Part shown: positions 1 through 7,650 of the stretch, piece after piece
Numbering within the stretch: the first letter of the stretch is position 1
Layout: each line of letters begins with the position of its first letter
NCBI GenBank assembly: GCA_947304405.1
Contig: CAMZBB010000014.1
Span: 1 to 41,326 of the forward strand
Source of the DNA: an uncultured Clostridia bacterium
GTDB lineage: Bacteria > Bacillota > Clostridia > Saccharofermentanales > Saccharofermentanaceae
Direction: 5' to 3'
DNA: 41,326 nucleotides
Position numbers and translations under genes: made by a program
Notes under the pieces: generated by a model
Database searches by the model: none
What the model was told of the DNA's origin: nothing
The model's input: the letters and a program-made list of their open reading frames with translations, nothing else

Positions 1-2
1 AC

Positions 3-1139
3 AAGGCTCAGACCGACATGAACGCTCTCGGTATCGAGATCATCTCCTGCAACATCCAGAGGATCGACGACGAGAACGGACTTATCATCGCTTTGGGTCA
101 GGACAACATGTCCCAGATCCAGAAGGACGCTTCCATCGCCAAGGCACAGGCTGACAGAGACGTCGCAATCGCAGTCGCTGAAGCTAAGCAGAAAGCAAAC
201 GAGGCTTCCGTACAGTCCGACATCATCATCGCAGAGCGCAACAACGACCTCGCCATCAAGCAGGCTAACCTCAAGGTTCAGGCTGACACAAAGAAGGCTG
301 AAGCTGACGCTGCTTATGAGATCCAGAAGCAGGAACAGCAGAAAGTCATCGGCGTTAAGGCTACCGATGCTGAGATCGCAAAGACCCAGCAGGAAGCTAT
401 CCTCCGCCAGAAGATGGTCGACGTCAGGCAGCAGGAACTCGAAGCTGAGATCAACCGTAAGGCTGATGCTGACAAGTATCAGAAGCAGAAACTCGCTGAA
501 GCCGAGCTCATCGAAAAGCAGAAGCAGGCCGAAGCAGCTCTGTACAATCAGCAGAAGAAGTCTGAGGCAGAGCGCGTAATCGCCGAGACTGAAAAGTATA
601 AGGCAATTCAGGACGCAGAAGCCAAGAAGGCTCAGGCTGAAGCACAGCGCTATGCTGCAGAGCAGGAAGCTGCCGGTATCAAGGCAAAGTACGATGCAGA
701 AGCTGCAGGTATCCAGGCTAAAGGTCTCGCTGAGGCTGAAGCAATGGAGAAGAAAGCTGAGGCAATGAAGAAGTACGGCCAGGCTGCCATCCTCGAGATG
801 ATCGTTAAGGTCCTCCCTGACGTTGCCAAGGCTGTTGCAGAGCCTCTCGCTTCCATCGACAAGGTCACAGTCTTCGCTGGCGGCGACGGAAGCAACGGCG
901 GTGTCTCGGGCATCTCCGCGAACGTTCCAACCGTTATGGCTCAGACGTTCGAGACCGTCAAGGCAGCAACAGGCGTAGATCTTGCAGATATCGTCAAGGC
1001 AAGTGGCTATGACGCGAAAGTAACCCGTAACATCAATGTTTCGGGACTTGACGGCGAAGGCAAAGTTGCCGACGGCGTAGTCGCAGGCGCAATTGCAGAC
1101 GCTGTTAAGGAAGAGTCTGATGATACAGACAAAAGCTGA
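3..1139 (+). CDS. Flotillin-like SPFH-family protein, 5' end outside window
   Basis: The reading frame is open to the left edge, so the N-terminal membrane anchor and most of the SPFH domain are missing. What is visible is the end of the SPFH domain followed by about 200 residues of Ala/Glu/Lys/Gln-rich coiled coil (many EA and QAEA steps), the hallmark of flotillins. A hydrophobic helix follows (AAILEMIVKVLPDVAKAVAEP), then a Gly-rich hinge and an acidic tail ending EESDDTDKS. By family knowledge, flotillins (FloT/YuaG) scaffold ordered membrane microdomains at the inner face of the membrane. An internal ATG at position 18 is not the true start, because the frame continues upstream. The NfeD-type partner often found next to flotillins is not visible here and may lie upstream. 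A strong terminator follows directly. Confidence 0.85.
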   Translation, partial: KAQTDMNALGIEIISCNIQRIDDENGLIIALGQDNMSQIQKDASIAKAQADRDVAIAVAEAKQKANEASVQSDIIIAERNNDLAIKQANLKVQADTKKAEADAAYEIQKQEQQKVIGVKATDAEIAKTQQEAILRQKMVDVRQQELEAEINRKADADKYQKQKLAEAELIEKQKQAEAALYNQQKKSEAERVIAETEKYKAIQDAEAKKAQAEAQRYAAEQEAAGIKAKYDAEAAGIQAKGLAEAEAMEKKAEAMKKYGQAAILEMIVKVLPDVAKAVAEPLASIDKVTVFAGGDGSNGGVSGISANVPTVMAQTFETVKAATGVDLADIVKASGYDAKVTRNINVSGLDGEGKVADGVVAGAIADAVKEESDDTDKS

Positions 1140-1168
1140 CATCTGATCAGTAAAGATTCAAACACGAA

Positions 1169-1200
1169 GGGGTTGTCATCACGACAACCCCTTTTATTAT
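1169..1200 (+). terminator. Intrinsic terminator after the flotillin-like gene
   Basis: A perfect 9-bp stem (GGGGTTGTC / GACAACCCC, arms 1169-1177 and 1183-1191) with a 5-nt loop is followed by TTTTATTAT. It lies 30 bases past the flotillin stop codon and separates it from the convergent DUF47 gene. On the minus strand the bases following the stem are less T-rich, so it acts mainly on the plus strand. Confidence 0.85.
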
Positions 1201-1229
1201 GCTTACTTAACTGCTTTAAAACTATTCGA

Positions 1230-1853
1230 TCAGCCTTTGGAAACGATGTATTTATATGCGTCATCAGCGCTGACTTCGAATGCAGTGAAAATATCCCTGA
1301 TTGCATCGTAGATCGCTTTGCATCTTATGATGTCAACGATATCGTGAGGCGTTGAGAAAAGCTCATAGATGAGAACGTCATACATCTTCTCATAGTCGAC
1401 CTTGAAAGCGTCAAATGTATTGACTGTCTTTGTGAAGTGCTCCTTCATCTCCGGCGTATATTCGCGCATTGCATTGATAAGGACAACGAGCTTTTGGACT
1501 GCTCCGTTGATGCTGTTTACGCTCGCCTTGAAGCCGTTGGTCACGGTACGGGTATTGTATCTGACGATTGTCTTGCTGAGCTCATCGACCATGTCGATAA
1601 TGTCTTCGACATGACGGAGCATCGTGAAGATCTTGAAGCGGTCTTCCGTATTAAGATCCATCTTCTGGAGGCGGTCATTTGCAGCATGGAAAACATCATC
1701 GCCTTCTGATTCCAGTTTTGATATTGCTCTTGATATCGCGACTCTGTCTTCTATCTTCTCCATCATTCCGAGAAGCTCAACACATACGTTCCCAAGAATG
1801 GATGAAAGAGCCAAGGCCTGATCAAATAAAAAATCTCTTTCTTCGTTAGTCAT
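1230..1853 (-). CDS. DUF47 family (PhoU-like) protein
   Basis: The 207-residue protein is all-helical and soluble, with the DUF47/PhoU_div pattern: an early helix (FDQALALSSILGNVCVELL), then acidic helices with ESEGDDVFHAANDRL and RHVEDIIDMVDELSK, where Glu/Asp residues line up as in PhoU metal sites. Members usually sit next to a Pit-type phosphate transporter and modulate it; no transporter is present in this window, so the substrate link is inference. I chose ATG 1853: it has GGGGTGA six bases upstream, whereas the in-frame TTG at 1859 would sit almost on the SD. It is monocistronic here, with its own promoter. Confidence 0.75.
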   Translation of the reverse strand: MTNEERDFLFDQALALSSILGNVCVELLGMMEKIEDRVAISRAISKLESEGDDVFHAANDRLQKMDLNTEDRFKIFTMLRHVEDIIDMVDELSKTIVRYNTRTVTNGFKASVNSINGAVQKLVVLINAMREYTPEMKEHFTKTVNTFDAFKVDYEKMYDVLIYELFSTPHDIVDIIRCKAIYDAIRDIFTAFEVSADDAYKYIVSKG

Positions 1854-1883
1854 AAACAATCACCCCTTTACTCAATTATGTTG

Positions 1884-1920
1884 ATTATACATTATCTCAG
1901 GGTTTTTACATAATATTTTG
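1884..1920 (-). promoter_or_regulatory. Promoter of the DUF47 gene
   Basis: On the minus strand a consensus -10 TATAAT (1884-1889) lies about 30 bases upstream of the chosen ATG. The -35 region is poor (ATGTAA at 17-bp spacing), so recognition would rest on the -10. The promoter sits between the BspA terminator and the DUF47 SD. Confidence 0.5.
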
Positions 1921-1960
1921 AAAATCAAAAGAAAAGGGCAGTGATCTCTCACTGCCCTTT
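1921..1960 (-). terminator. Intrinsic terminator of the BspA-like gene
   Basis: A perfect 12-bp stem (1933-1944 with 1949-1960; AAAGGGCAGTGA / TCACTGCCCTTT) with a 4-nt loop is followed on the minus strand by TTCTTTTGATTTT. It begins 20 bases past the stop codon of the leucine-rich-repeat gene. Confidence 0.85.
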
Positions 1961-1979
1961 GATTCAATCAGGATTAAGA

Positions 1980-3764
1980 TTATCTAACCTTGACTGTGAC
2001 TACAACATTGATCCAGCCGGAATCACCTATTGTCTTAACATCACCGACTGCCATAACCTTGACGGTAACCTTATAGGTTCCCTTCTTGAGGCCCTTCTTA
2101 ACAGTGATAGCTCCGTTAGAAGCAACAGTGATCTTCTTGTTGCCGGATACCTTACCGTAAACATGAGCTCCGGTTCCGGGCACATCGAACTTATAAAGCT
2201 TGGCAGCAGCAATCTTCTGTGCCTTCTTTTTAACCTTCTTTGCCTTGACTGATGCAGTCTTGCCTGAGACTGTCATCGGATTAGAAGCATAGTTTTTCCA
2301 GCTTATCGTAGCACCGGCCCAGATAGTATTAACGGATTTATAATCATTAGGAACATATACGGCGATGCCAGATTTGCTTCCGGTGAGAATCGCGTTACCA
2401 TAAGAAGTAATGCTGCAGGGGAATGAAATAGAAGGAAGTGTTGTGCAACCGCCAAACGCGCTATTTCCTACTGTTTTTAAACCATAGTTTAAAGCTACGC
2501 TTGTAAGTTTTGTACAACCGTAAAAAGCATTCGCGCCAATTTTCGTTACGCTCTTAGGAACTGTGATGCTGGTAAGACCAGAAGCCTCAAAAGCACCATC
2601 ACTTATTGTCGTTACACTACCAGGAATAGTAACGGTGGTAAGACTTTTACAATCCCAAAAAACCGCTACACCTATTGTCTTAATCTTGCCGGGAATCTTA
2701 ATACTTGTAAGACCGGATTTTGAGAATGCACCCTCGCCAATGCTCTTCAATTTAGCGGGCAAACTTATGCTCGTAAGACTTGTACAACTCTGGAAAGCAT
2801 AAGCCCCGATACTCTTCACGTTTTTATGGATTGAAATAGAAGTCAAGCTTGAGCAGGAAAGGAACGCATTTGACGCAATCGATTTAACTTTACTGGGAAC
2901 CTTAAATGTCTTAAGACCTGTTGCTGCAAAAGCATATGAACCGATCGATTTGATTCGACTAGGAACAGAAATAGAAGTTAATTTTGTACAACCGCGGAAG
3001 CATTCATTAGGAATCTTTTTGATCTTTTTGTTAAACGTGAAGCTTGTAAGATTGGTGCATCCCTTAAAGCAAGCTGTTCCGATCGATTTAACTTTGCTCT
3101 TGGGAGAAAAATAATTCAGAGCGGAGTTCTCAAAAGCATGTGCTCCAATAGATGTTATGGTCGCAGGAAGACTGATGCTTCCAACATTAGTACCATAAAA
3201 AGCATATGAGCCAACAGACTTCATCGCCTTTTTTCCTCTGGAATAAGACCAGATAGAACCACTACGAATATTTGAACATTCATAAAAACAATATGCACCG
3301 ATATTTCTTACACCGGAACTGATGTAGAAACTCGTAATATTCTTTCTTTCTTCATACCACGGAACAGCTGAAGCCGAAGAATAGTTTTTCATCTTACCAT
3401 TTCCGGTAATCTGAAGATAACCATTATTCAAAACATACTTTACACCTGAGCCGCAAGAACCCTTTTTATAAACGGCTTTCCCAGTGGAGCTGGCAGATTC
3501 AGAAGCTTTATTACCAACAACGACATTCTCTTCGACGGGAATATCTTCCTCATCAGAATTGTCGTCATCATCCTTGTCCTCATCGGAATCGGAAGGCTCT
3601 TCCTTATCCTCAGCTTCTTCTTTTTCTTCTTCAGCATCAGAGCTCTCTTCAGTTGCGGGCTCATCAGCTTCAAGATCGATCTCTTTCGCGAAAACGAAAG
3701 CAGGCATCATAGCGAAGACCATAACTACGCTGATCAACAATGCCAATAAACGTTTGAATTTCAT
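1980..3764 (-). CDS. Secreted BspA-type leucine-rich-repeat surface protein
   Basis: 594 residues. A signal peptide is visible (MKFKRLLALLISVVMVF then AMMPAFVFA, cleavage near residue 26), followed by a very acidic linker to about residue 85 (Glu/Asp/Ser runs). Then come roughly a dozen repeats of about 23 residues of the pattern LTSISLPxxxKSIGxxAFxxC, the BspA/Treponema pallidum LRR type. The last ~110 residues are a Lys/Val-rich beta domain (KKGLKKGTYKVTVKV) seen at the C-terminus of many clostridial secreted proteins. There is no LPXTG or SLH motif, so anchoring is unclear; the basic end could bind the wall or the acidic linker. ATG 3764 was chosen over an upstream ATG at 3821 because it has GGGAGG six bases upstream, starts the signal peptide, and the promoter -10 lies between the two. 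The role is probably adhesion or surface binding; the ligand is unknown. Confidence 0.85.
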   Translation of the reverse strand: MKFKRLLALLISVVMVFAMMPAFVFAKEIDLEADEPATEESSDAEEEKEEAEDKEEPSDSDEDKDDDDNSDEEDIPVEENVVVGNKASESASSTGKAVYKKGSCGSGVKYVLNNGYLQITGNGKMKNYSSASAVPWYEERKNITSFYISSGVRNIGAYCFYECSNIRSGSIWSYSRGKKAMKSVGSYAFYGTNVGSISLPATITSIGAHAFENSALNYFSPKSKVKSIGTACFKGCTNLTSFTFNKKIKKIPNECFRGCTKLTSISVPSRIKSIGSYAFAATGLKTFKVPSKVKSIASNAFLSCSSLTSISIHKNVKSIGAYAFQSCTSLTSISLPAKLKSIGEGAFSKSGLTSIKIPGKIKTIGVAVFWDCKSLTTVTIPGSVTTISDGAFEASGLTSITVPKSVTKIGANAFYGCTKLTSVALNYGLKTVGNSAFGGCTTLPSISFPCSITSYGNAILTGSKSGIAVYVPNDYKSVNTIWAGATISWKNYASNPMTVSGKTASVKAKKVKKKAQKIAAAKLYKFDVPGTGAHVYGKVSGNKKITVASNGAITVKKGLKKGTYKVTVKVMAVGDVKTIGDSGWINVVVTVKVR

Positions 3765-3812
3765 CTTTATCCTCCCTCTTAAAAACATGTTGGATTTGTC
3801 AACAACTATTAA

Positions 3813-3845
3813 ATTATACACAGTATATATTTATTTAAAAGGGGG
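3813..3845 (-). promoter_or_regulatory. Promoter of the BspA-like gene
   Basis: A consensus -10 TATAAT (3813-3818, minus strand) lies about 50 bases upstream of ATG 3764; the -35 region is A/T-rich without a clear consensus. It places the upstream candidate ATG at 3821 before transcription begins. Confidence 0.5.
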
Positions 3846-3864
3846 AAATTACAGTTAAATACAG

Positions 3865-3902
3865 GCAAAATAATAGGAGCCGCTCTTTTGAACGGCTCCT
3901 AT
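3865..3902 (-). terminator. Intrinsic terminator after sepF
   Basis: A perfect 10-bp stem (3873-3882 with 3893-3902; ATAGGAGCCG / CGGCTCCTAT) with a 10-nt loop is followed on the minus strand by TATTTTGCC. It ends the four-gene operon that finishes with sepF. Confidence 0.75.
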
Positions 3903-3922
3903 AGTTTGTTTGTTACTTTTTA

Positions 3923-4417
3923 TCAGAGAGCTGAAACTCTTGTGCCCTGCTCTGCAGAATCTGAATTCTCGATTACGAGGTTAACAGACTTAGGTGTGCA
4001 GACGAATGTTGTCTTAACAGGTGTAGGCTCAACTCTGCCGCCGAGTGCATAAACACCGCCGCTGATATAGTCAACAACACGCTGATTCTTATCAGTGTTT
4101 GTGAGGTTGCAGATTACGATATGACCGTCACGGATGTGATCGCAAACGATCTGGCTCGTTCTGATGTCATAAGGTGTAAGCATGATAACTGTAGCGTTCT
4201 GAGCAACAACAGGTGTTGTAACAGCAGGCTGCTCCTGAACGAATGCGCGGGGCTCAGCTACGTAAGGCTGCTCTTCTACGACAGGCTCTTCCATATATGC
4301 ATCTTCTGATTCGTCTACATATCCGGACTCGTCCTCATAGTAGTTCTCTTCGATCTCATCATCCTGTACAGGTGTGAACATACTGCCGAAGAAGTTCTTA
4401 ACGTTGAAATTACCCAT
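3923..4417 (-). CDS. sepF: Cell division protein SepF
   Basis: 164 residues. The N-terminus (MGNFNVKNFFGSMF) is the short amphipathic membrane-binding helix. It is followed by an acidic, Tyr-rich and Pro-rich linker (20-72) and the SepF fold at about 75-148, with IMLTPYDIRTSQIVCDHI, VVDYISGGVYALGG and FVCTPKSVNL as in the family. SepF polymerises and tethers FtsZ to the membrane at the septum in Gram-positive bacteria. ATG 4417 is chosen because AAGGAGG lies nine bases upstream; the longer frame adds 17 residues without an SD. It follows yggS (ylmE), as in the ylm cluster of Firmicutes, but the usual downstream genes (ylmG, ylmH, divIVA) are absent and a terminator follows. Confidence 0.93.
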   Translation of the reverse strand: MGNFNVKNFFGSMFTPVQDDEIEENYYEDESGYVDESEDAYMEEPVVEEQPYVAEPRAFVQEQPAVTTPVVAQNATVIMLTPYDIRTSQIVCDHIRDGHIVICNLTNTDKNQRVVDYISGGVYALGGRVEPTPVKTTFVCTPKSVNLVIENSDSAEQGTRVSAL

Positions 4418-4594
4418 TTGTGTTTTCCTCCTTATATTTTCGCCCGACCAAGGACTTTCGTTTAACATAAGTGGAGATTACCGAACTTGCGGAAGCAGTT
4501 CAATAGATTTGGGCAACATGACACAAGAAGGTAACTAAAGCGGGGTTTTTATGACAAAATGTAACAAAAATCAAGAAAATTTGGTGTATCAGTG
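4418..4594 (-). promoter_or_regulatory. 177-bp gap between yggS and sepF, possible weak internal promoter
   Basis: No open frame is evident. On the minus strand TTGATT (4567-4572) and TAAAAA (4544-4549) are 17 bp apart, a weak sigma-A-like candidate giving a ~130-nt leader. A short inverted repeat (GAACT, nine bases, AGTTC) near 4480-4502 is present but does not match the SOS spacing. No terminator is seen after yggS, so sepF can also be reached by read-through. Confidence 0.25.
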
Positions 4595-5335
4595 TTACAT
4601 CGCTACGTATTTGGAGCGATCACCAAATATAGCCGTACCGATCCTTATATGCGTAGCGCCTTCGAGTATGGCGCTCTTGTAATCCTGACTCATACCCATT
4701 GAAAGAACCTTCCAGGAATCAGAGTGGATATATGACGCGAGGTCATCAAATAATACTCGCGTGCGCGCGAAAACCTCTCTGGCTTCTCCCTCATATGTCT
4801 CTATGGGAGCCATCGTCATAAGGCCGCATACTTCTATTGCCGGAAGATCGGATATGTTATCCAATGCCCGCTTCAATTCGTGCGGTGCAAAGCCGTGTTT
4901 GGTCTCTTCTCCGGACACGTTAGCCTGCAGCAGGATCCTGGTTGTAACATTGTTATCGGCAGAACGCTTGGATATCTCTTCCGCAAGCTCTACCGTGTTG
5001 ACTGAATGTATCAGTTTAGTCTTACCCACTATGTATTTGACTTTATTCTTTTGGAGCGTGCCGATAAGATGCCAGTTAACGTCAATGTCAAGAGAAGAAA
5101 ACCTCTCTATCTTCGGCATGAGTTCCTGCACGCGGTTCTCACCCAGATCTTTAAGGCCTGACACTACGGCAGCCTCGGCATACTCTACCGGAAAGACTTT
5201 GGATACTCCTATCAGCGTGACTTCATCGGGATCTCTTCCCGCCGCTATGCAGCAGGATCTGATCTCGCTCCTGACCCTCGCAATATTCTCAGCCAGATTC
5301 TTTTGCAGTTGCTCGTCAAAATCGTATTCCATCAT
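4595..5335 (-). CDS. YggS/PLPBP family pyridoxal phosphate homeostasis protein
   Basis: 246 residues, single-domain alanine-racemase-like TIM barrel of the YggS/PROSC family. The PLP lysine is K46 in LIGVSKVFP. Also seen are GENRVQEL, WHLIGTLQKNK, LQANVSGEETKHG, GLMTMAP and the phosphate-binding SMGMSQDYKSAI. The family binds PLP without a known catalytic reaction and buffers vitamin B6 and amino-acid pools; the position next to sepF corresponds to B. subtilis ylmE. The ATG shares one base with the stop of the HlyD-like gene (TGATG), so translation is probably coupled. A second ATG directly follows the first and either may be used. Confidence 0.92.
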   Translation of the reverse strand: MMEYDFDEQLQKNLAENIARVRSEIRSCCIAAGRDPDEVTLIGVSKVFPVEYAEAAVVSGLKDLGENRVQELMPKIERFSSLDIDVNWHLIGTLQKNKVKYIVGKTKLIHSVNTVELAEEISKRSADNNVTTRILLQANVSGEETKHGFAPHELKRALDNISDLPAIEVCGLMTMAPIETYEGEAREVFARTRVLFDDLASYIHSDSWKVLSMGMSQDYKSAILEGATHIRIGTAIFGDRSKYVAM

Positions 5336-7647
5336 CAGTCGACCTTATCTCCCGGTTTAACGGTCTTGGGATTGGTTATGATGACCGTGTTAAGGTCAGG
5401 CACCTTGGATGAGCCTGCGCGGTCAATTATCGCGAATTCACGGTCATTATCCTGAATGATTACCCTTACCTCTTCAACAAATCCCTGATTGTTTGTATAA
5501 AGGGAAGCCATGCCGGCATACTTGGTTACTTTCATGCTTTCCGTATTGGTGCCGAGTCCGGACTGGGTGTCTATGAATCCTGCCGTATAACCGTCAGGAC
5601 ACAGTCTGGACAATCTGAACAGACTGGAGAAATCACTCGTTGTCGAGAAGGCGACAATGATGCCTCCATCGCCCAACGACTCCGCCCGCAGCACGGTGCA
5701 AGAAGGAACCGAGATAAGATTTCTTGTCGGAGTCTGTCCGTTCTCGTCAGGCTTGCCCGCATTGGGAACGATATTAAGATTGAACATCTTCCCTTCTTCA
5801 AATGAGCTTACGGATGCCCCGGACTTCTGAGGGAAATATACACAGAATGCAGATGATCCCTTAGGAGCATACTCAACATTCATGAGGCTCGACACGGATG
5901 TCTTCATTCCGCTCGATTCGCTTATGACTATTTCGATATCAACCGTACGACGGTCCAGAAGCGATTCTACGGCGCGCGAAGTGTTGAACGTGATAAGCAT
6001 GCCTCCTGAGTCTTCCTCGCAGCGCACGACCTCACAATCGTCGATAGAGATGCCTTCGGATCTGACGTTGATGTCATGTTTGGTACCGACCGCGAAATCA
6101 GACATGGCCGCATCATTCTTGGAAAGGTTTACGGTCAGATACTGGCTCTCATTCTGAGCGATCCTGACGGCGCCCTCATCCTCCTTAACGTAAAGATCAG
6201 ACGTGATCGCAGACTTGGAATCGTTTATGTACTTTCTAATGTCATTCAAAGGCATGTTAAGGAACTTCGAATACTCGATCTCGTTTTCTTTACCGTCAAG
6301 CCTGAACGAGACTATTCCGGGCTTATTCGCGTTAATTACCGCCGCATCACGCTGCAGCTGTGACTGATATTTCTTCTCGTCATCGCGAAGTACCCTGAGT
6401 CTGTCATCGTTAAAGGCAATCTTGGACATCTGGCTTTCGCGTTCCTCAATGACTACGTTGATGGAAGCACCATAAGAAGCCGCGTTCGTGAGATTGCCGT
6501 TCATAGCGTCAAATCTTACCGAATCCATAAGGTTCGCGAGATTGTTGTTGTACTTCTTGTAGATCGTGTCTGCTTCCGGAACGCTGCCGCTAATAATGAG
6601 TTCCTGCTGAACGTCGGAGATCTGTGACTGAACATTGCGCAGATCCGTTACTACCGACTTCATAGTATCGGGGACGACCATTGCAAGAGCCTGATCCTTG
6701 GCGACACGGGAACCTTCCGTGATCTGCGTAACAAGATCTCCGGCCTTGGCTGTGATAATGACAGTCTCATCACGTACGATGAGAGCCTTCGCTCCGATCG
6801 AGTGTTCTACCGTTCCCATTGTAACGAAAGCAAATCTGGGTTTCTCTGCAATGTAATCGTAGAGGTGGTGTACGACAAATGACAGAACGAGGAGCGCCGC
6901 AACAACGACGATCGTTCCTAAGATCCCGTTTCTGACCGCGCGGTTTTGAGCACTTCTCTGTGAAGGGTTTTTGCGTGCCGCCGTCTTACCTTCGATCTTC
7001 GCCTGTTCAATCTCAGCAAGTCTCTCGTACTTTTTCTTTTTCTCCTCAGGAGTCAGCTTACGCTTGCCGTTTACGGGCTTTGCCGTAACTTCAGGAGCGC
7101 GTTTCTTGGCGACATAATCCTCAGGATAAGGAAGATTGTTCTTCTTGGGCTGTTCGGGATGCTTCTTGCGGATATCCTGCTTACGGCCAGCCTGCTTCGC
7201 ACGCGGATCCTGACGATTAATACCCTGGCCCTGCTGAGGCTTCTGCTTTGAACCGGCAGGTTTTGCATAAGGCATCTGATTTGCGGCAGGCTTAGTATGA
7301 GGCATCTGATTAACCGATGGCTTCGCTTGTGGCATCTGGCTGCCTGTAGGCTTTGCTTGGGGCATCTGCCTGCCGGCCGAAGGATTCACAGGCTTTTTTC
7401 CGTTCGTCACGGGTCTCTTTCCGTTCTTGCCGGGAACAGGCTTTCTTTGCTGCTGAACCTTTAAAGGAACGTTACCGGGAACCGTGTTGCCGGAATTCTG
7501 CGGATTAACGGGCTTTTTGACTCCATTTGCGGGTGCATTGCCGTTATTGCTGCGGACAGGTTTTCCGGAAGGATTTCTACCGGTGTTCTTCCCCTTCTTC
7601 TTGCCGCCGCCCTGCGGAGCATTGTACCATTGCTTTCCTTCAGGCAT
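5335..7647 (-). CDS. HlyD-like membrane adaptor with long basic cytoplasmic tail
   Basis: 770 residues. Residues 1-240 are low-complexity and rich in Lys, Pro, Gln, Asn and Gly, with four ten-residue repeats ending QMPxxKP at 91-130. One transmembrane helix follows at about 241-262 (GILGTIVVVAALLVLSFVVH). The extracytoplasmic part begins like HlyD/biotinyl-lipoyl adaptors (MGTVEHSIGAKALIVRDE, then EGSRVAKDQALAMVVPD), continues with a coiled-coil stretch (about 335-430), and ends in beta-rich barrels. No ABC or RND transporter is adjacent, so a transport role is not shown; similar genes occur next to sepF in Clostridia, which suggests an envelope role (inference). The SD GGAGG lies inside the last codons of the upstream gene, three bases before its stop-start gap. 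Confidence 0.7.
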   Translation of the reverse strand: MPEGKQWYNAPQGGGKKKGKNTGRNPSGKPVRSNNGNAPANGVKKPVNPQNSGNTVPGNVPLKVQQQRKPVPGKNGKRPVTNGKKPVNPSAGRQMPQAKPTGSQMPQAKPSVNQMPHTKPAANQMPYAKPAGSKQKPQQGQGINRQDPRAKQAGRKQDIRKKHPEQPKKNNLPYPEDYVAKKRAPEVTAKPVNGKRKLTPEEKKKKYERLAEIEQAKIEGKTAARKNPSQRSAQNRAVRNGILGTIVVVAALLVLSFVVHHLYDYIAEKPRFAFVTMGTVEHSIGAKALIVRDETVIITAKAGDLVTQITEGSRVAKDQALAMVVPDTMKSVVTDLRNVQSQISDVQQELIISGSVPEADTIYKKYNNNLANLMDSVRFDAMNGNLTNAASYGASINVVIEERESQMSKIAFNDDRLRVLRDDEKKYQSQLQRDAAVINANKPGIVSFRLDGKENEIEYSKFLNMPLNDIRKYINDSKSAITSDLYVKEDEGAVRIAQNESQYLTVNLSKNDAAMSDFAVGTKHDINVRSEGISIDDCEVVRCEEDSGGMLITFNTSRAVESLLDRRTVDIEIVISESSGMKTSVSSLMNVEYAPKGSSAFCVYFPQKSGASVSSFEEGKMFNLNIVPNAGKPDENGQTPTRNLISVPSCTVLRAESLGDGGIIVAFSTTSDFSSLFRLSRLCPDGYTAGFIDTQSGLGTNTESMKVTKYAGMASLYTNNQGFVEEVRVIIQDNDREFAIIDRAGSSKVPDLNTVIITNPKTVKPGDKVD
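7258..7377 (-). repeat. Four tandem 30-bp repeats inside the HlyD-like gene
   Basis: GGCATCTG recurs at 7271, 7301, 7331 and 7361 on the plus strand, an exact 30-bp period. It encodes four decapeptides of the form xxxQMP(Q/H/Y)(A/T)KP in the predicted cytoplasmic tail. The array is in frame, so copy number could vary without breaking the protein. Confidence 0.9.
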
Positions 7648-7650
7648 AGG

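Noticed and set aside
2400..3250. Short direct DNA repeats across the BspA-like gene as a possible CRISPR or tandem array
   Set aside because: They are imperfect, in frame, and explained by the 23-residue leucine-rich repeats.
3788..3803. TTGACA on the minus strand in the BspA leader as a second promoter -35
   Set aside because: No acceptable -10 follows at 16-19 bp; the TATAAT upstream of it is the better candidate.
3765..3821. Earlier ATG for the BspA-like protein
   Set aside because: It lies upstream of or on the -10 element and would bury the signal peptide; ATG 3764 has a strong SD.
4480..4502. GAACT...AGTTC inverted repeat upstream of sepF as an SOS box
   Set aside because: The half-sites are nine bases apart rather than four, so it does not fit LexA binding.
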